From Agriotes lineatus (Eukaryota; Arthropoda; Insecta; Coleoptera; Elateridae): a DNA stretch of 64,000 nt. The notes below the pieces were generated by a model. It saw nothing but the letters and a program-made list of their open reading frames with translations. It searched no databases and was not told where the DNA came from. Location: contig CALNHX010005227.1 in the NCBI GenBank assembly GCA_940337035.1, positions 47,140 to 111,139 on the forward strand. The letters run 5' to 3'. A program made the position numbers and the translations under genes. This document shows positions 11,699 to 25,912 of the stretch, piece by piece (position 1 is the stretch's first letter; every line of letters begins with the position of its first letter).

Positions 11699-14600
11699 TT
11701 TTGAGCCATGCCGCCAAAATTTCGAGCCATCCCGCTAACACCTCGAGCCGTGCCGCCAACACTTCGAGCCATGCCGCCAACATTTTGAGCCATGCCGCCA
11801 ACATTTCGAGCCATTCCGCTAACACCTCGAGCCATGCCGCCAACACTTCGAGCCATGCCGCCAACATTTCGAGACATGCCGCCAACATTTCGAGCCATGC
11901 CGCCAACATTTCGAGCCATGCCGCCAACATTTTGAGCCATGCCGCAAACATTTCGAGCCATGCCGCCAACATTTCGAGCCAATGCCGCCAACATTTCGAG
12001 CCATGCCACCAACATTTCGTGCCACGCTGCCAACATTTCGAGCAATGCCGCCAACATTTTGAGCCATGCCGCCAACACTTCCAGCTATGCCGCCAACATT
12101 TCGAGCCATGCCGTAACATTTCGAGCCATGACGCCAACACCTCGAGCCATGCCGCCAACATTTCGAGCCAGGCCGCCAACATTTCGTGCCACGCCGCCAA
12201 CATTTTGAGCCATGCCGCCAACATTTCGAGCCATGCCGCCAACATTTCGAGCTATGCCGCCAACATTTTGAGCCATGCCGCCAACATTTCGAGCTATGCC
12301 GCCAACATTTTGAGCCATGCCGCCAACATTTCGAGCCATGCCGCCAACATTTTGAGCCATGCCGCCAACATTTCGGGCCATGCCGCCAACATTTCGAGCC
12401 ATGCCGCCAACATTTCGAGCCATGCCGCCAACATTTCGAGTCATGCCGCCAACATTTCGAGCTATGCCACCAACATTTCGAGCCATGCCGCCAACATTTC
12501 GACCCATGCCGCCAACATTTCGAGCTATGCCGCCAACATTTCGTGCTAGGCCGCCAACACTTCGAGCTATGCCGCCAAGATTTTGAGTCATGCCGCCATT
12601 TCGAGCCATGCCGGCAACACTTCCAGCCATGCCGCCAACATTTCGAGCCATGCCGCCAACATTTCGAGCCATGCCGCCAACATTTCGAAAAAAACCGCCA
12701 ACATTTCGAGCCATGCCGCCAACATTTCGACCCATGTCGCCAACATTTTGAGCCACGCCGCCAACATTTGGAGCCACGCCGCCAACGTTTCGAGCCATCC
12801 CGCCAACATTTCGAGCCATGCCGCCAACATTTCGAACCATGCCGCCAACATTTCTAGCCATGCCGCCAACATTTCGAGCCATGCCGCCAACATTTCGAGC
12901 CATGCCGCCAACACCTCGAGCCATGCCGCCAACATATCGAGCCAGGCCGCCAACATTTCGTGCGACGCCGCCAACATTTCGAGCCATGCCGCCAACATTT
13001 CGAGCCATGCCGCCAACTTTTCCAGGTATGCCGCCAACATTTCGAGCCATGCCGCCAACATTTCGAGCCATGCTGCCAACATTTCGAGCTATGCCGCCAA
13101 CATTTCGAGCCATGCCGCCAACATTTCGAGCCATGCCGCCAACATTTGGAGATATGCCGCCAATATTTCGAGCCATGCCGCCAACATTTCGAGCCATGCC
13201 GCCATCATTTTGAGCCATGCCGCCAACATTTCGAGGCATGCCGCCAACATTTCGAGCCATGCCGCCAACATTTCGAGCCATGCCGCCAACATTTCGAGCC
13301 ATGCCGCCAACATTTCGAGCCATGCCGCCAACATTTCGAGCTATGCCGCCAACACTTCTAGCCATGCCGCCAACATTTCGAGTCATGCCGTTATTTCGAG
13401 CCATGCCGCAAACATTTCGAGCCATGCCGCCAACATTTCGAGCAATGACGCCAACATTTCCAGCCATGCCGCCAACATTTCGAGCCATGCCGCCAAAATT
13501 TCGAGCCATGCCGCCAACATTTCAAAAAAAACCGCTAACATTTCGAGCCATGCCGCCAACATTTCGAGCAATGTCGCCAACATTTCGAGCCATGCCGCCA
13601 ACATATCTAGCCATGCCGTCAACACTTTGAACCATGCCGCCAACACTTCGAGCCATGCCGCCAACATTTCGAGCCATGCCGCCAACATTTCGAGCCATGC
13701 CGCCAACATTTGGAGCCACGCCGCCAACGTTTCGAGCCATCCCGCCAACATTTCGAGCCATGCCGCCAACATATCGAACCATGCCGCCAACATTTCTAGC
13801 CATGCCGCCAACATTTTTAGCCATGCCGTCAACACTTTGAGCCATGCCGCCAACATTTCGAACCATGCCGCCAACACTTCGAGCCTTGCCGCCAACATTT
13901 CGAGCAATGCCGCCAACATTTCGAGCAATGCCGCCAACATTTCGAGCCATGCCGCCAACATTTCGAGCCATGCCGCCAACATTTCGAGCCATGCCGCCAA
14001 CATTTCGAGCTATGCCGCCAACACTTCGAGCCATGCCGCCAAGATTTTGAGTCATGCCGCCAACATTTCGAGCCATGCCGCCAACATTTCGAGCTATATC
14101 GCCAACATTTCGAGCCATGGCGGCAACATTTCGAGCCATGCCGGCAACATTTCGAGCCATGCCGCCAACATTTCGAGCCATGCGGCCAACATTTCGAGCT
14201 ATGCCGCCAACACTTCGAGCCATGCCGCCAAGATTTTGAGTCATGCCGCCAACATTTCGAGCCATTCCGCCAACATTTCGAGCTATGCCGCCAACATTTC
14301 GAGCCATGCCGCCAACATTTCGAGCCATGCCGCCATCATTTCGAGCCATGCCGCCAACCATTCGAGTCATGCCGCCAACATTTCGAGCTATGACACCAAC
14401 ATTTCGAGCCATGCCGCCAACATTTCGAGCCATGCCGTCAACATTTCGAGCCATGCCGCCAACATTTCGAGCTATGCCGCCAACACTTCGAGCCATGCCG
14501 CCAAGATTTTGAGTCATGCCGCCAACATTTCGAGCCATGCCGCCAACATTTCGAGCTATGCCGCCAACATTTCGAGCCATGCCGCCAACATTTCGAGCCA

Positions 14601-14946
14601 TGCCGCCAACATTTCGAGCTATGCCGCCAACATTTCGAGCCATGCCGGCAACATTTCGAGCTATGCCACCAACATTTCGAGCCATGCCGCCAACATTTCG
14701 AGCCATGCCGCCAACATTTCGAGCTATGCCGCCAACATTTCGAAAAAGCCGCCAACATTTCGAGCCATGCCGCCAACATTTCGAGCCATGTCGCCAACAT
14801 TTTGAGCCACGCCGCCAACATTTCGAGCCATGCCGCCAACACTTCGAGCCATGCCGCCAACATTTCGAGCCATGCCGCCAACATTTCGAGCTATGCCGGC
14901 AACATTTCGAGCCATGCCGCCAACATTTCGAGCCATGCCGCCAACA
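11699..14946 (+). repeat. 3,248-bp family A HOR unit, copy 1
   Basis: This unit spans about 155 monomers. It carries the CATCCC cassette (11,728), a +1 monomer near 11,980, an 18-bp monomer near 12,595, A7 at 12,688-12,694, AACTTTTCCAGGTATG near 13,017, the GCCGTTATTTCG 18-bp monomer near 13,390, A8 at 13,524-13,531, and AAAAA at 14,743-14,747. The next 3.25 kb repeats the same order of markers. The stretch from about 13.0 to 13.9 kb is the intermediate subtype that reappears at 23 and 26 kb. Breakpoints are uncertain by about 60 bp because flanking monomers are alike. Confidence 0.9.
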
Positions 14947-17900
14947 TTTTGAGCCATGCCGCCAAAATTTCGAGCCATCCCGCTAACACCTCGAGCCGTG
15001 CCGCCAACACTTCGAGCCATGCCGCCAACATTTTGAGCCATGCCGCCAACATTTCGAGCCATTCCGCTAACACCTCGAGCCATGCCGCCAACACTTCGAG
15101 CCATGCCGCCAACATTTCGAGACATGCCGCCAACATTTCGAGCCATGCCGCCAACATTTCGAGCCATGCCGCCAACATTTTGAGCCATGCCGCAAACATT
15201 TCGAGCCATGCCGCCAACATTTCGAGCCAATGCCGCCAACATTTCGAGCCATGCCACCAACATTTCGTGCCACGCTGCCAACATTTCGAGCAATGCCGCC
15301 AACATTTTGAGCCATGCCGCCAACACTTCCAGCTATGCCGCCAACATTTCGAGCCATGCCGTAACATTTCGAGCCATGACGCCAACACCTCGAGCCATGC
15401 CGCCAACATTTCGAGCCAGGCCGCCAACATTTCGTGCCACGCCGCCAACATTTTGAGCCATGCCGCCAACATTTCGAGCCATGCCGCCAACATTTCGAGC
15501 TATGCCGCCAACATTTTGAGCCATGCCGCCAACATTTCGAGCTATGCCGCCAACATTTAGAGCCATGCCGCCAACATTTCGAGCCATGCCGCCAACATTT
15601 TGAGCCATGCCGCCAACATTTCGGGCCATGCCGCCAACATTTCGAGCCATGCCGCCATCATTTCGAGCCATGCCGCCAACATTTCGAGTCATGCCGCCAA
15701 CATTTCGAGCTATGCCACCAACATTTCGAGCCATGCCGCCAACATTTCGACCCATGCCGCCAACATTTCGAGCCATGCCGCCAACATTTCGTGCTAGGCC
15801 GCCAACACTTCGAGCTATGCCGCCAAGATTTTGAGTCATGCCGCCATTTCGAGCCATGCCGGCAACACTTCCAGCCATGCCGCCAACATTTCGAGCCATG
15901 CCGCCAACATTTCGAGCCATGCCGCCAACATTTCGAAAAAAACCGCCAACATTTCGAGCCATGCCGCCAACATTTCGACCCATGTCGCCAACATTTTGAG
16001 CCACGCCGCCAACATTTGGAGCCACGCCGCCAACGTTTCGAGCCATCCCGCCAACATTTCGAGCCATGCCGCCAACATTTCGAACCATGCCGCCAACATT
16101 TCTAGCCATGCCGCCAACATTTCGAGCCATGCCGCCAACATTTCGAGCCATGCCGCCAACACCTCGAGCCATGCCGCCAACATATCGAGCCAGGCCGCCA
16201 ACATTTCGTGCGACGCCGCCAACATTTCGAGCCATGCCGCCAACATTTCGAGCCATGCCGCCAACTTTTCCAGGTATGCCGCCAACATTTCGAGCCATGC
16301 CGCCAACATTTCGAGCCATGCTGCCAACATTTCGAGCTATGCCGCCAACATTTCGAGCCATGCCGCCAACATTTCGAGCCATGCCGCCAACATTTGGAGA
16401 TATGCCGCCAATATTTCGAGCCATGCCGCCAACATTTCGAGCCATGCCGCCATCATTTTGAGCCATGCTGCCAACATTTCGAGGCATGCCGCCAACATTT
16501 CGAGCCATGCCGCCAACATTTCGAGCCATGCCGCCAACATTTCGAGCCATGCCGCCAACATTTCGAGCCATGCCGCCAACATTTCGAGCTATGCCGCCAA
16601 CACTTCTAGCCATGCCGCCAACATTTCGAGTCATGCCGTTATTTCGAGCCATGCCGCAAACATTTCGAGCCATGCCGCCAACATTTCGAGCAATGCCGCC
16701 AACATTTCCAGCCATGCCGCCAACATTTCGAGCCATGCCGCCAAAATTTCGAGCCATGCCGCCAACATTTCAAAAAAGAACCGCTAACATTTCGAGCCAT
16801 GGCGCCAACATTTCGAGCAATGTCGCCAACATTTCGAGCCATGCCGCCAACATATCTAGCCATGCCGTCAACACTTTGATCCATGCCGCCAACACTTCGA
16901 GCCATGCCGCCAACATTTCGAGCCATGCCGCCAACATTTCGAGCCATGCCGCCAACATTTGGAGCCACGCCGCCAACGTTTCGAGCCATCCCGCCAACAT
17001 TTCGAGCCATGCCGCCAACATATCGAACCATGCCGCCAACATTTCTAGCCATGCCGCCAACATTTCTAGCCATGCCGTCAACACTTTGAGCCATGCCGCC
17101 AACATTTCGAACCATGCCGCCAACACTTCGAGCCTTGCCGCCAACATTTCGAGCAATTCCGCCAACATTTCGAGCAATGCCGCCAACATTTCGAGCCATG
17201 CCGCCAACATTTCGAGCCATGCCGCCAACATTTCGAGCCATGCCGCCAACATTTCGAGCTATGCCGCCAACACTTCGAGCCATGCCGCCAAGATTTTGAG
17301 TCATGCCGCCAACATTTCGATCCATGCCGCCAACATTTCGAGCTATACCGCCAACATTTCGAGCCATGGCGGCAACATTTCGAGCCATGCCGGCAACATT
17401 TCGAGCCATGCCGCCAACATTTCGAGCCATGCCGCCAACATTTCGAGCTATGCCGCCAACACTTCGAGCCATGCCGCCAAGATTTTGAGTCATGCCGCCA
17501 ACATTTCGAGCCATGCCGCCAACATTTCGAGCTATGCCGCCAACATTTCGAGCCATGCCGCCAACATTTCGAGCCATGCCGCCATCATTTCGAGCCATGC
17601 CGCCAACCATTCGAGTCATGCCGCCAACATTTCGAGCTATGCCACCAACATTTCGAGCCATGCCGCCAACATTTCGAGCCATGCCGCCAACATTTCGAGC
17701 CATGCCGCCAACATTTCGAGCTATGCCGCCAACACTTCGAGCCATGCCGCCAAGATTTTGAGTCATGCCGCCAACATTTCGAGCCATGCCGCCAACATTT
17801 CGAGCTATGCCGCCAACATTTCGAGCCATGCCGCCAACATTTCGAGCCATGCCGCCAACATTTCGAGCTATGCCGCCAACATTTCGAGCCATGCCGGCAA

Positions 17901-18195
17901 CATTTCGAGCTATGCCACCAACATTTCGAGCCATGCCGCCAACATTTCCAGCCATGCCGCCAACATTTCGAGCTATGCCGCCAACATTTCGAAAAAGCCG
18001 CCAACATTTCGAGCCATGCCGCCAACATTTCGAGCCATGTCGCCAACATTTTGAGCCACGCCGCCAACATTTCGAGCCATGCCGCCAACACTTCGAGCCA
18101 TGCCGCCAACATTTCGAGCCATGCCGCCAACATTTCGAGCTATGCCGGCAACATTTCGAGCCATGCCGCCAACATTTCGAGCCATGCCGCCAACA
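14947..18195 (+). repeat. 3,249-bp family A HOR unit, copy 2
   Basis: This is the direct repeat of 11,699-14,946. The offset is 3,248 bp up to the A-rich monomer at 16,772 and 3,249 after it, because the A8 tract has become A6-G-A2. Scattered substitutions separate the copies: CATGCGGCC near 14,181 versus CATGCCGCC here, AACATTTAGAGCC near 15,555 where copy 1 has TTTTGAG, and CGAGCCATGGCGCC near 16,796 against CATGCCGCC. Divergence is greater than in the 2,539-bp pair, so this duplication looks older. Confidence 0.9.
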
Positions 18196-20371
18196 TTTCG
18201 AGCTATGCCGCCAACATTTCGAGCCATGCCGGCAACATTTCGAGCCATGCCGCCAACATTTCGAGCAATGCCGCCAACATTTCCAGCCATGCCGCCAACA
18301 TTTCGAGCCATGCCGCCAACACTTCGAGCCATGCCGCCAACATTTCGAAAAAGCCGCCAACATTTCGAGCCATGCCGCCAACATTTCGAGTCATGTCGCC
18401 AACATTTTGAGCCACGCCGCCAACATTTGGAGCCACGCCGCCAACATTTCGAGCCATGGCGCCAACATTTCGAGCCATGCCGCAAACATTTCGAGCCATG
18501 CCGTCAACATTTCGAGCCATGCCGCCAACATTTCGAGCCATGCCGCCAACATTTCCAGCTATGCCGCCAACATTTCGAGCCATGCCACCAACATTTCGAG
18601 CCATGCCGCCAACATTTAGAGCCATGCCGCCAACATTTCGAGCAATGCCGCTAACATTTCGAGCTATGCCGCCAACATATCGAGCCATGCCGCCAACATT
18701 TCGAGCCATGCCGCCAACATTTCGAGCCATGCCGCCAACATTTCGAGCCATGCCGCTAACATTTCTAGCTATGCCGCCAACACTTCGAGCCATGCCGCCA
18801 ACATTTCAAGCCATGCCGCCAACATTTTCAGCCATGCCGCCAAAATTTCGAGCCATCCCGCTAACACCTCGAGCCGTGCCGCCAACACTTCGAGCCATGC
18901 CGCCAACATTTTGAGCCATGCCGCCAACATTTCGAGCCATTCCGCTAACACCTCGAGCCATGCCGCCAACACTTCGAGCCATGCCGCCAAAATTTCGAGC
19001 CATCCCGCTAACACCTCGAGCCGTGCCGCCAACACTTCGAGCCATGCCGCCAACATTTCGAGCCATGCCGCCAACATTTCGAGCCATGCCGCCAACATTT
19101 CGAGCTATGCCGCCAACACTTCGAGCCATGCCGCCAAGATTTTGAGTCATGCCGCCAACATTTCGAGCCATGTCGCCAACATTTCGAGCTATGCCGCCAA
19201 CATTTCGAGCCATGCCGCCAACATTTCGAGCCATGCCGCCAACATTTCGAGCTATGCCGCCAACATTTCGAGCCATGCCGGCAACATTTCGAGCTATGCC
19301 ACCAACATTTCGAGCCATGCCGCCAACATTTCCAGCCATGCCGCCAACATTTCGAGCTATGCCGCCAACATTTCGAAAAAGCCGCCAACATTTCGAGCCA
19401 TGCCGCCAACATTTCGAGCCATGTCGCCAACATTTTGAGCCACGCCGCCAACATTTCGAGCCATGCCGCCAACACTTCGAGCCATGCCGCCAACATTTCG
19501 AGCCATGCCGCCAACATTTCGAGCTATGCCGGCAACATTTCGAGCCATGCCGCCAACATTTCGAGCCATGCCGCCAACATTTCGAGCTATGCCGCCAACA
19601 TTTCGAGCCATGCCGGCAACATTTCGAGCCATGCCGCCAACATTTCGAGCAATGCCGCCAACATTTCCAGCCATGCCGCCAACATTTCGAGCCATGCCGC
19701 CAACACTTCGAGCCATGCCGCCAACATTTCGAAAAAGCCGCCAACATTTCGAGCCATGCCGCCAACATTTCGAGTCATGTCGCCAACATTTTGAGCCACG
19801 CCGCCAACATTTGGAGCCACGCCGCCAACATTTCGAGCCATGGCGCCAACATTTCGAGCCATGCCGCAAACATTTCGAGCCATGCCGTCAACATTTCGAG
19901 CCATGCCGCCAACATTTCGAGCCATGCCGCCAACATTTCCAGCTATGCCGCCAACATTTCGAGCCATGCCACCAACATTTCGAGCCATGCCGCCAACATT
20001 TAGAGCCATGCCGCCAACATTTCGAGCAATGCCGCTAACATTTCGAGCTATGCCGCCAACATATCGAGCCATGCCGCCAACATTTCGAGCCATGCCGCCA
20101 ACATTTCGAGCCATGCCGCCAACATTTCGAGCCATGCCGCTAACATTTCTAGCTGTGCCGCCAACACTTCGAGCCATGCCGCCAACATTTCAAGCCATGC
20201 CGCCAACATTTTCAGCCATGCCGCCAAAATTTCGAGCCATCCCGCTAACACCTCGAGCCGTGCCGCCAACACTTCGAGCCATGCCGCCAACATTTTGAGC
20301 CATGCCGCCAACATTTCGAGCCATTCCGCTAACACCTCGAGCCATGCCGCCAACACTTCGAGCCATGCCGC
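17660..20371 (+). repeat. 1,384-bp-offset duplication pair
   Basis: About 1.33 kb at 17,660-18,987 recur at 19,044-20,371. The offset is 66 x 21 minus 2, again because each copy holds two 20-bp AAAAA monomers (17,992 and 18,348; 19,376 and 19,732). Differences I saw are GAGCCATGTCGCC near 19,169 in copy 2 and TCTAGCTGTG near 20,151 in copy 2 versus TCTAGCTATG in copy 1. Between the copies lies a truncated stretch in which the CATCCC cassette is duplicated at seven monomers (18,854 and 19,001). Confidence 0.88.
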
Positions 20372-23090
20372 CAACATTTCGAGACATGCCGCCTACATTT
20401 CGAGCCATGCCGCCAACATTTCGAGCCATGCCGCCAACATTTTGAGCCATGCCGCCAACATTTCGAGCCATGCCGCCAACATTTCGAGCCATGCCGCCAT
20501 CATTTCGAGCCATGCCACCAACATTTCGTGCCACGCTGCCAACATTTCGAGCAATGCCGCCAACATTTTGAGCCATGCCGCCAACACTTCCAGCTATGCC
20601 GCCAACATTTCGAGCCATGCCGTAACATTTCGAGCCATGACGCCAACACCTCGAGCCATGCCGCCAACATTTCGAGCCAGGCCGCCAACATTTCGTGCCA
20701 CGCCGCCAACATTTTGAGCCATGCCGCCAACATTTCGAGCCTTGCCGCCAACATTTCGAGCTATGCCGCCAACATTTTGAGCCATGCCGCCAACATTTCG
20801 AGCTATGCCGCCAACATTTTGAGCCATGCCGCCAACATTTCGAGCCATGCCGCCAACATTTTGAGCCATGCCGCCAACATTTCGGGCCATGCCGCCAACA
20901 TTTCGAGCCATGCCGCCATCATTTCGAGCCATGCCGCCAACATTTCGAGTCATGCCGCCAACATTTCGAGCTATGCCACCAACATTTCGAGCCATGCCGC
21001 CAACATTTCGACCCATGCCGCCAACATTTCGAGCCATGCCGCCAACATTTCGTGCTAGGCCGCCAACACTTCGAGCTATGCCGCCAAGATTTTGAGTCAT
21101 GCCGCCATTTCGAGCCATGCCGGCAACATTTCCAGCCATGCCGCCAACATTTCGAGCCATGCCGCCAACATTTCGAGCCATGCCGCCAACATTTCGAAAA
21201 AAACCGCCAACATTTCGAGCCATGCCGTCAACATTTCGACCCATGCCGCCAACATTTCGAGCCATGCCGCCAACATTTCCAGCTATGCCGCCAAAATTTC
21301 GAGCCATGCCACCAACATTTCGAGCCATGCCGCCAACATTTAGAGCCATGCCGCCAACATTTCGAGCAATGCCGCTAACATTTCGAGCTATGCCGCCAAC
21401 ATATCGAGCCATGCCGCCAACATTTCGAGCCATGCCGCCAACATTTCGAGCCATGCCGCCAACATTTCGAGCCATGCCGCTAACATTTCTAGCTATGCCG
21501 CCAACACTTCGAGCCATGCCGCCAACATTTCAAGCCATGCCGCCAACATTTTGAGCCATGCCGCCAAAATTTCGAGCCATCCCGCTAACACCTCGAGCCG
21601 TGCCGCCAACACTTCGAGCCATGCCGCCAACATTTTGAGCCATGCCGCCAACATTTCGAGCCATTCCGCTAACACCTCGAGCCATGCCGCCAACACTTCG
21701 AGCCATGCCGCCAACATTTCGAGACATGCCGCCAACATTTCGAGCCATGCCGCCAACATTTCGAGCCATGCCGCCAACATTTTGAGCCATGCCGCCAACA
21801 TTTCGAGCCATGCCGCCAAAATTTCGAGCCATCCCGCTAACACCTCGAGCCGTGCCGCCAACACTTCGAGCCATGCCGCCAACATTTTGAGCCATGCCGC
21901 CAACATTTCGAGCCATTCCGCTAACACCTCGAGCCATGCCGCCAACACTTCGAGCCATGCCGCCAACATTTCGAGACATGCCGCCAACATTTCGAGCCAT
22001 GCCGCCAACATTTCGAGCCAAGCCGCCAACATTTTGAGCCATGCCGCAAACATTTCGAGCCATGCCGCCAACATTTCGAGCCAATGCCGCCAACATTTCG
22101 AGCCATGCCACCAACATTTCGTGCCACGCTGCCAACATTTCGAGCAATGCCGCCAACATTTTGAGCCATGCCGCCAACACTTCCAGCAATGCCGCCAACA
22201 TTTCGAGCCATGCCGTAACATTTCGAGCCATGACGCCAACACCTCGAGCCATGCCGCCAACATTTCGAGCCAGGCCGCCAACATTTCGTGCCACGCCGCC
22301 AACATTTTGAGCCATGCCGCCAACATTTCGAGCCATGCCGCCAACATTTCGAGCTATGCCGCCAACATTTTGAGCCATGCCGCCAACATTTCGAGCTATG
22401 CCGCCAACATTTTGAGCCATGCCGCCAACATTTCGAGCCATGCCGCCAACATTTTGAGCCATGCCGCCAACATTTCGGGCCATGCCGCCAACATTTCGAG
22501 CCATGCCGCCATCATTTCGAGCCATGCCGCCAACATTTCGAGTCATGCCGCCAACATTTCGAGCTATGCCACCAACATTTCGAGCCATGCCGCCAACATT
22601 TCGACCCATGCCGCCAACATTTCGAGCCATGCCGCCAACATTTCGTGCTAGGCCGCCAACACTTCGAGCTATGCCGCCAAGATTTTGAGTCATGCCGCCA
22701 TTTCGAGCCATGCCGGCAACACTTCCAGCCATGCCGCCAACATTTCGAGCCATGCCGCCAACATTTCGAGCCATGCCGCCAACATTTCGAAAAAAACCGC
22801 CAACATTTCGAGCCATGCCGCCAACATTTCGACCCATGTCGCCAACATTTTGAGCCACGCCGCCAACATTTGGAGCCACGCCGCCAACGTTTCGAGCCAT
22901 CCCGCCAACATTTCGAGCCATGCCGCCAACATTTCGAACCATGCCGCCAACATTTCTAGCCATGCCGCCAACATTTCGAGCCATGCCGCCAACATTTCGA
23001 GCCATGCCGCCAACACCTCGAGCCATGCCGCCAACATATCGAGCCAGGCCGCCAACATTTCGTGCGACGCCGCCAACATTTCGAGCCATG
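20372..23090 (+). repeat. Family A segment, source-like match of the 46-48 kb island
   Basis: Landmarks are GCCGTAACATTT near 20,620, CGTGCTAGGCC near 21,053, 18-bp monomers near 21,104 and 22,696, A7 tracts at 21,197-21,203 and 22,790-22,796, and a 12-monomer cassette duplication (CATCCC at 21,578 and 21,830). The part 20,528-21,554 matches 47,068-48,094 at an offset of 26,540 bp with no length change. The right part matches 15,434-16,240 at an offset of 6,854 bp. Confidence 0.85.
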
Positions 23091-25912
23091 CCGCCAACAT
23101 TTCGAGCCATGCCGCCAACTTTTCCAGGTATGCCGCCAACATTTCGAGCCATGCCGCCAACATTTCGAGCCATGCTGCCAACATTTCGAGCTATGCCGCC
23201 AACATTTCGAGCCATGCCGCCAACATTTCGAGCCATGCCGCCAACATTTGGAGCCATGCCGCCAATATTTCGAGCCATGCCGCCAACATTTCGAGCCATG
23301 CCGCCATCATTTTGAGCCATGCCGCCAACATTTCGAGGCATGCCGCCAACATTTCGAGCCATGCCGCCAACATTTCGAGCCATGCCGCCAACATTTCGAG
23401 CCATGCCGCCAACATTTCGAGCCATGCCGCCAACATTTCGAGCTATGCCGCCAACACTTCTAGCCATGCCGCCAACATTTCGAGTCATGCCGTTATTTCG
23501 AGCCATGCCGCTAACATTTTGAGCCATGCCGCCAACATTTCGAGCAATGCCGCGAACATTTCCAGCCATGCCGCCAACATTTCGAGCCATGCCGCCAAAA
23601 TTTCGAGCCATGCCGCCAACATTTCAAAAAAAAACCGCTAACATTTCGAGCCATGCCGCCAACATTTCGAGCAATGTCGCCAACATTTCGAGCCATGCCG
23701 CCAACATATCTAGCCATGCCGTCAACACTTTGAACCATGCCGCCAACACTTCGAGCCATGCCGCCAACATTTCGAGCCATGCCGCCAACATTTCGAGCCA
23801 TGCCGCCAACATTTGGAGCCACGCCGCCAACGTTTCGAGCCATCCCGCCAACATTTCGAGCCATGCCGCCAACATATCGAACCATGCCGCCAACATTTCT
23901 AGCCATGCCGCCAACATTTCTAGCCATGCCGTCAACACTTTGAGCCATGCCGCCAACATTTCGAACCATGCCGCCAACACTTCGAGCCTTGCCGCCAACA
24001 TTTCGAGCCATGCCGCCAACATTTCGAGCCAAGCCGCCAACATTTGAAGCCACGCCGCCAACATTTGGAGCCATGCCGCCAACATTTAAAGCCACGACTC
24101 CAAAATTTCGAGCCATGCCGCCAACATTTCGAGCCACGCCGCCAACACTTCGAGCCATGCCGCCAACATTTCGAGCCATGCCGCCCACATTTCGAGCCAT
24201 GCCGCCAACATTTCGAACCATGTCGCCAACATTTCGAGCCATGCCGCAAATATTTTGAGCCATGCCGCCAACATTTCGAGCCACGCCGCCAACATTTCTA
24301 GCAATGCCGCCAACATTTCGAGCCATGCCGCCAGCATTTCGAGCTATGCCGCCAACATTTCGAGCTATGCCGCCAACGTTTCGAGCCATGCCGCCAACAT
24401 TTCTAGCAATGCCGCCAACATTTCGAGCCATGCCGCTAGCATTTCGAGCTATGCCGCCAACATTTCGAGCTATGCCGCCAACATTTCGAGCCATGCCGCC
24501 AACATTTCGAGCAATGCCGCCAACATTACATTTCGAGCCATGCCGCCAACATTTCGTGCCATGTCGCCAACATTTCGAGCCATGCCGCCAACATTTCGAG
24601 CCATGCCGCCAATATTTCTAGCTATGCCGCCAAAGCTTCGAGCCATGCCGCCAACATTTCAAGCCATGCCGCCAACATTTTGAGCCATGCCGCCAACATT
24701 TCGAGCCATTCTGCCAACACTTCGAGCCATGCCGCCAACATTTCGAGCCATGCCGCCAACATTTCGAGCAATGCCGCCAACATTTCGAGCCATGCCGCCA
24801 ACATTTCGAGCCATGCCGCCAACATTTCGAGCCATGCCGCCAACATTTCGAGCTATGCCGCCAACATTTCGAGCCATGCCGCCAACATTTCGAGCCGTGC
24901 CGCCAACATTTCGAGCCATGCCGCCAACATTTCGAGCCATGCCGCCAACATTTCGAGCTATGCCGCCAACATTTCGAGCCATGCCGCCAACATTTCGAAC
25001 CGTGCCGCCAACATTTTGAGCCCTGCCGCCAACATTTCGAGCCATGTCGCCAACATTTTGAGCCATGCCGCCATCATTTCGAGCCATGCCGCCATCATTT
25101 CGAGCCATGCCGCCAACATTTCGAGCCATGCCGCCAATATTTCGAGCCATGCCGCCAACATTTCGAGCCATGCCGCCAACATTTCGAGCCATACCGCCAA
25201 CATTTCGAGCTATGCCGCCAACACTTCGAGCCATGCCGCCAACATTACGAGCCATGCCGCCAACACTTCTAGCCATGCCGCCAACATTTCGAGCCATGCC
25301 GCCAACATTTCGAGCCATTCCGCAAAAACTACTAGCCATGCCGCCAACACTTCGAGCCATGTCGCTAACATTTCGAGTCATGCCGTCATCATTTCGAGCC
25401 ATGTCGCCAATATTTCGTACCATGCCGCCAACATTTCGAGCCATGCTGCCAACATTTCGAGCCATGCCGCCAACATTTCGAGCCATGCCGCCAACATTTC
25501 GAGCCACGCTGCAACATTTGGAGCTATGCCGCCAACATTTCGAGCCATGCCGCCAACATTTGGAGCCATGCCGCCAACATTTCGAGCCATGCCGCTAACA
25601 TTTCGAGCCATGCCGTCAACATTTCGAGCAATGCCGCCAACATTTCGAGCCATGCCGCCAACATTTCGAGCCATGCCGCCAACATTTCGAGCCATGCCGC
25701 CAACATTTCGAGCGATGCCGCCAACATTTCGAGCCATGCCGCCAACATTTCGAGCCACGCTGCAACATTTGGAGCTATGCCGCCAACATTTCGAGCCATG
25801 CCGCCAACATTTGGAGCCATGCCGCCAACATTTCGAGCCATGCCGCTAACATTTCGAGCCATGCCGTCAACATTTCGAGCAATGCCGCCAACATTTCGAG
25901 CAATGCCGCCAA
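23091..25912 (+). repeat. 2.8-kb unit spanning the A-to-B family transition, copy 1
   Basis: The unit starts in the intermediate subtype (AACTTTTCCAGG at 23,118, GCCGTTATTTCG near 23,492, A9 at 23,626-23,634). Near 24,020-24,060 it passes into family B (CATTTGAAGCCACG, CATTTAAAGCCACG). First family B markers are GCCCACATTT near 24,185, GCCAGCATTT near 24,331, and the HindIII site AAGCTT at 24,633. A second copy follows at an offset of 2,813-2,850 bp. A 251-bp internal duplication repeats the ACGCTGCAACATTTGGAG monomer at about 25,501 and 25,752. Confidence 0.85.
24518..24543 (+). repeat. 26-bp monomer with a 5-bp duplication
   Basis: The sequence reads CCAACATTACATTTCGAG where every other monomer has CCAACATTTCGAG. 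Five bases (ACATT) are duplicated. It is the only insertion of this size I found in the window, and the later copy of the region near 27,370 lacks it. Confidence 0.9.
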
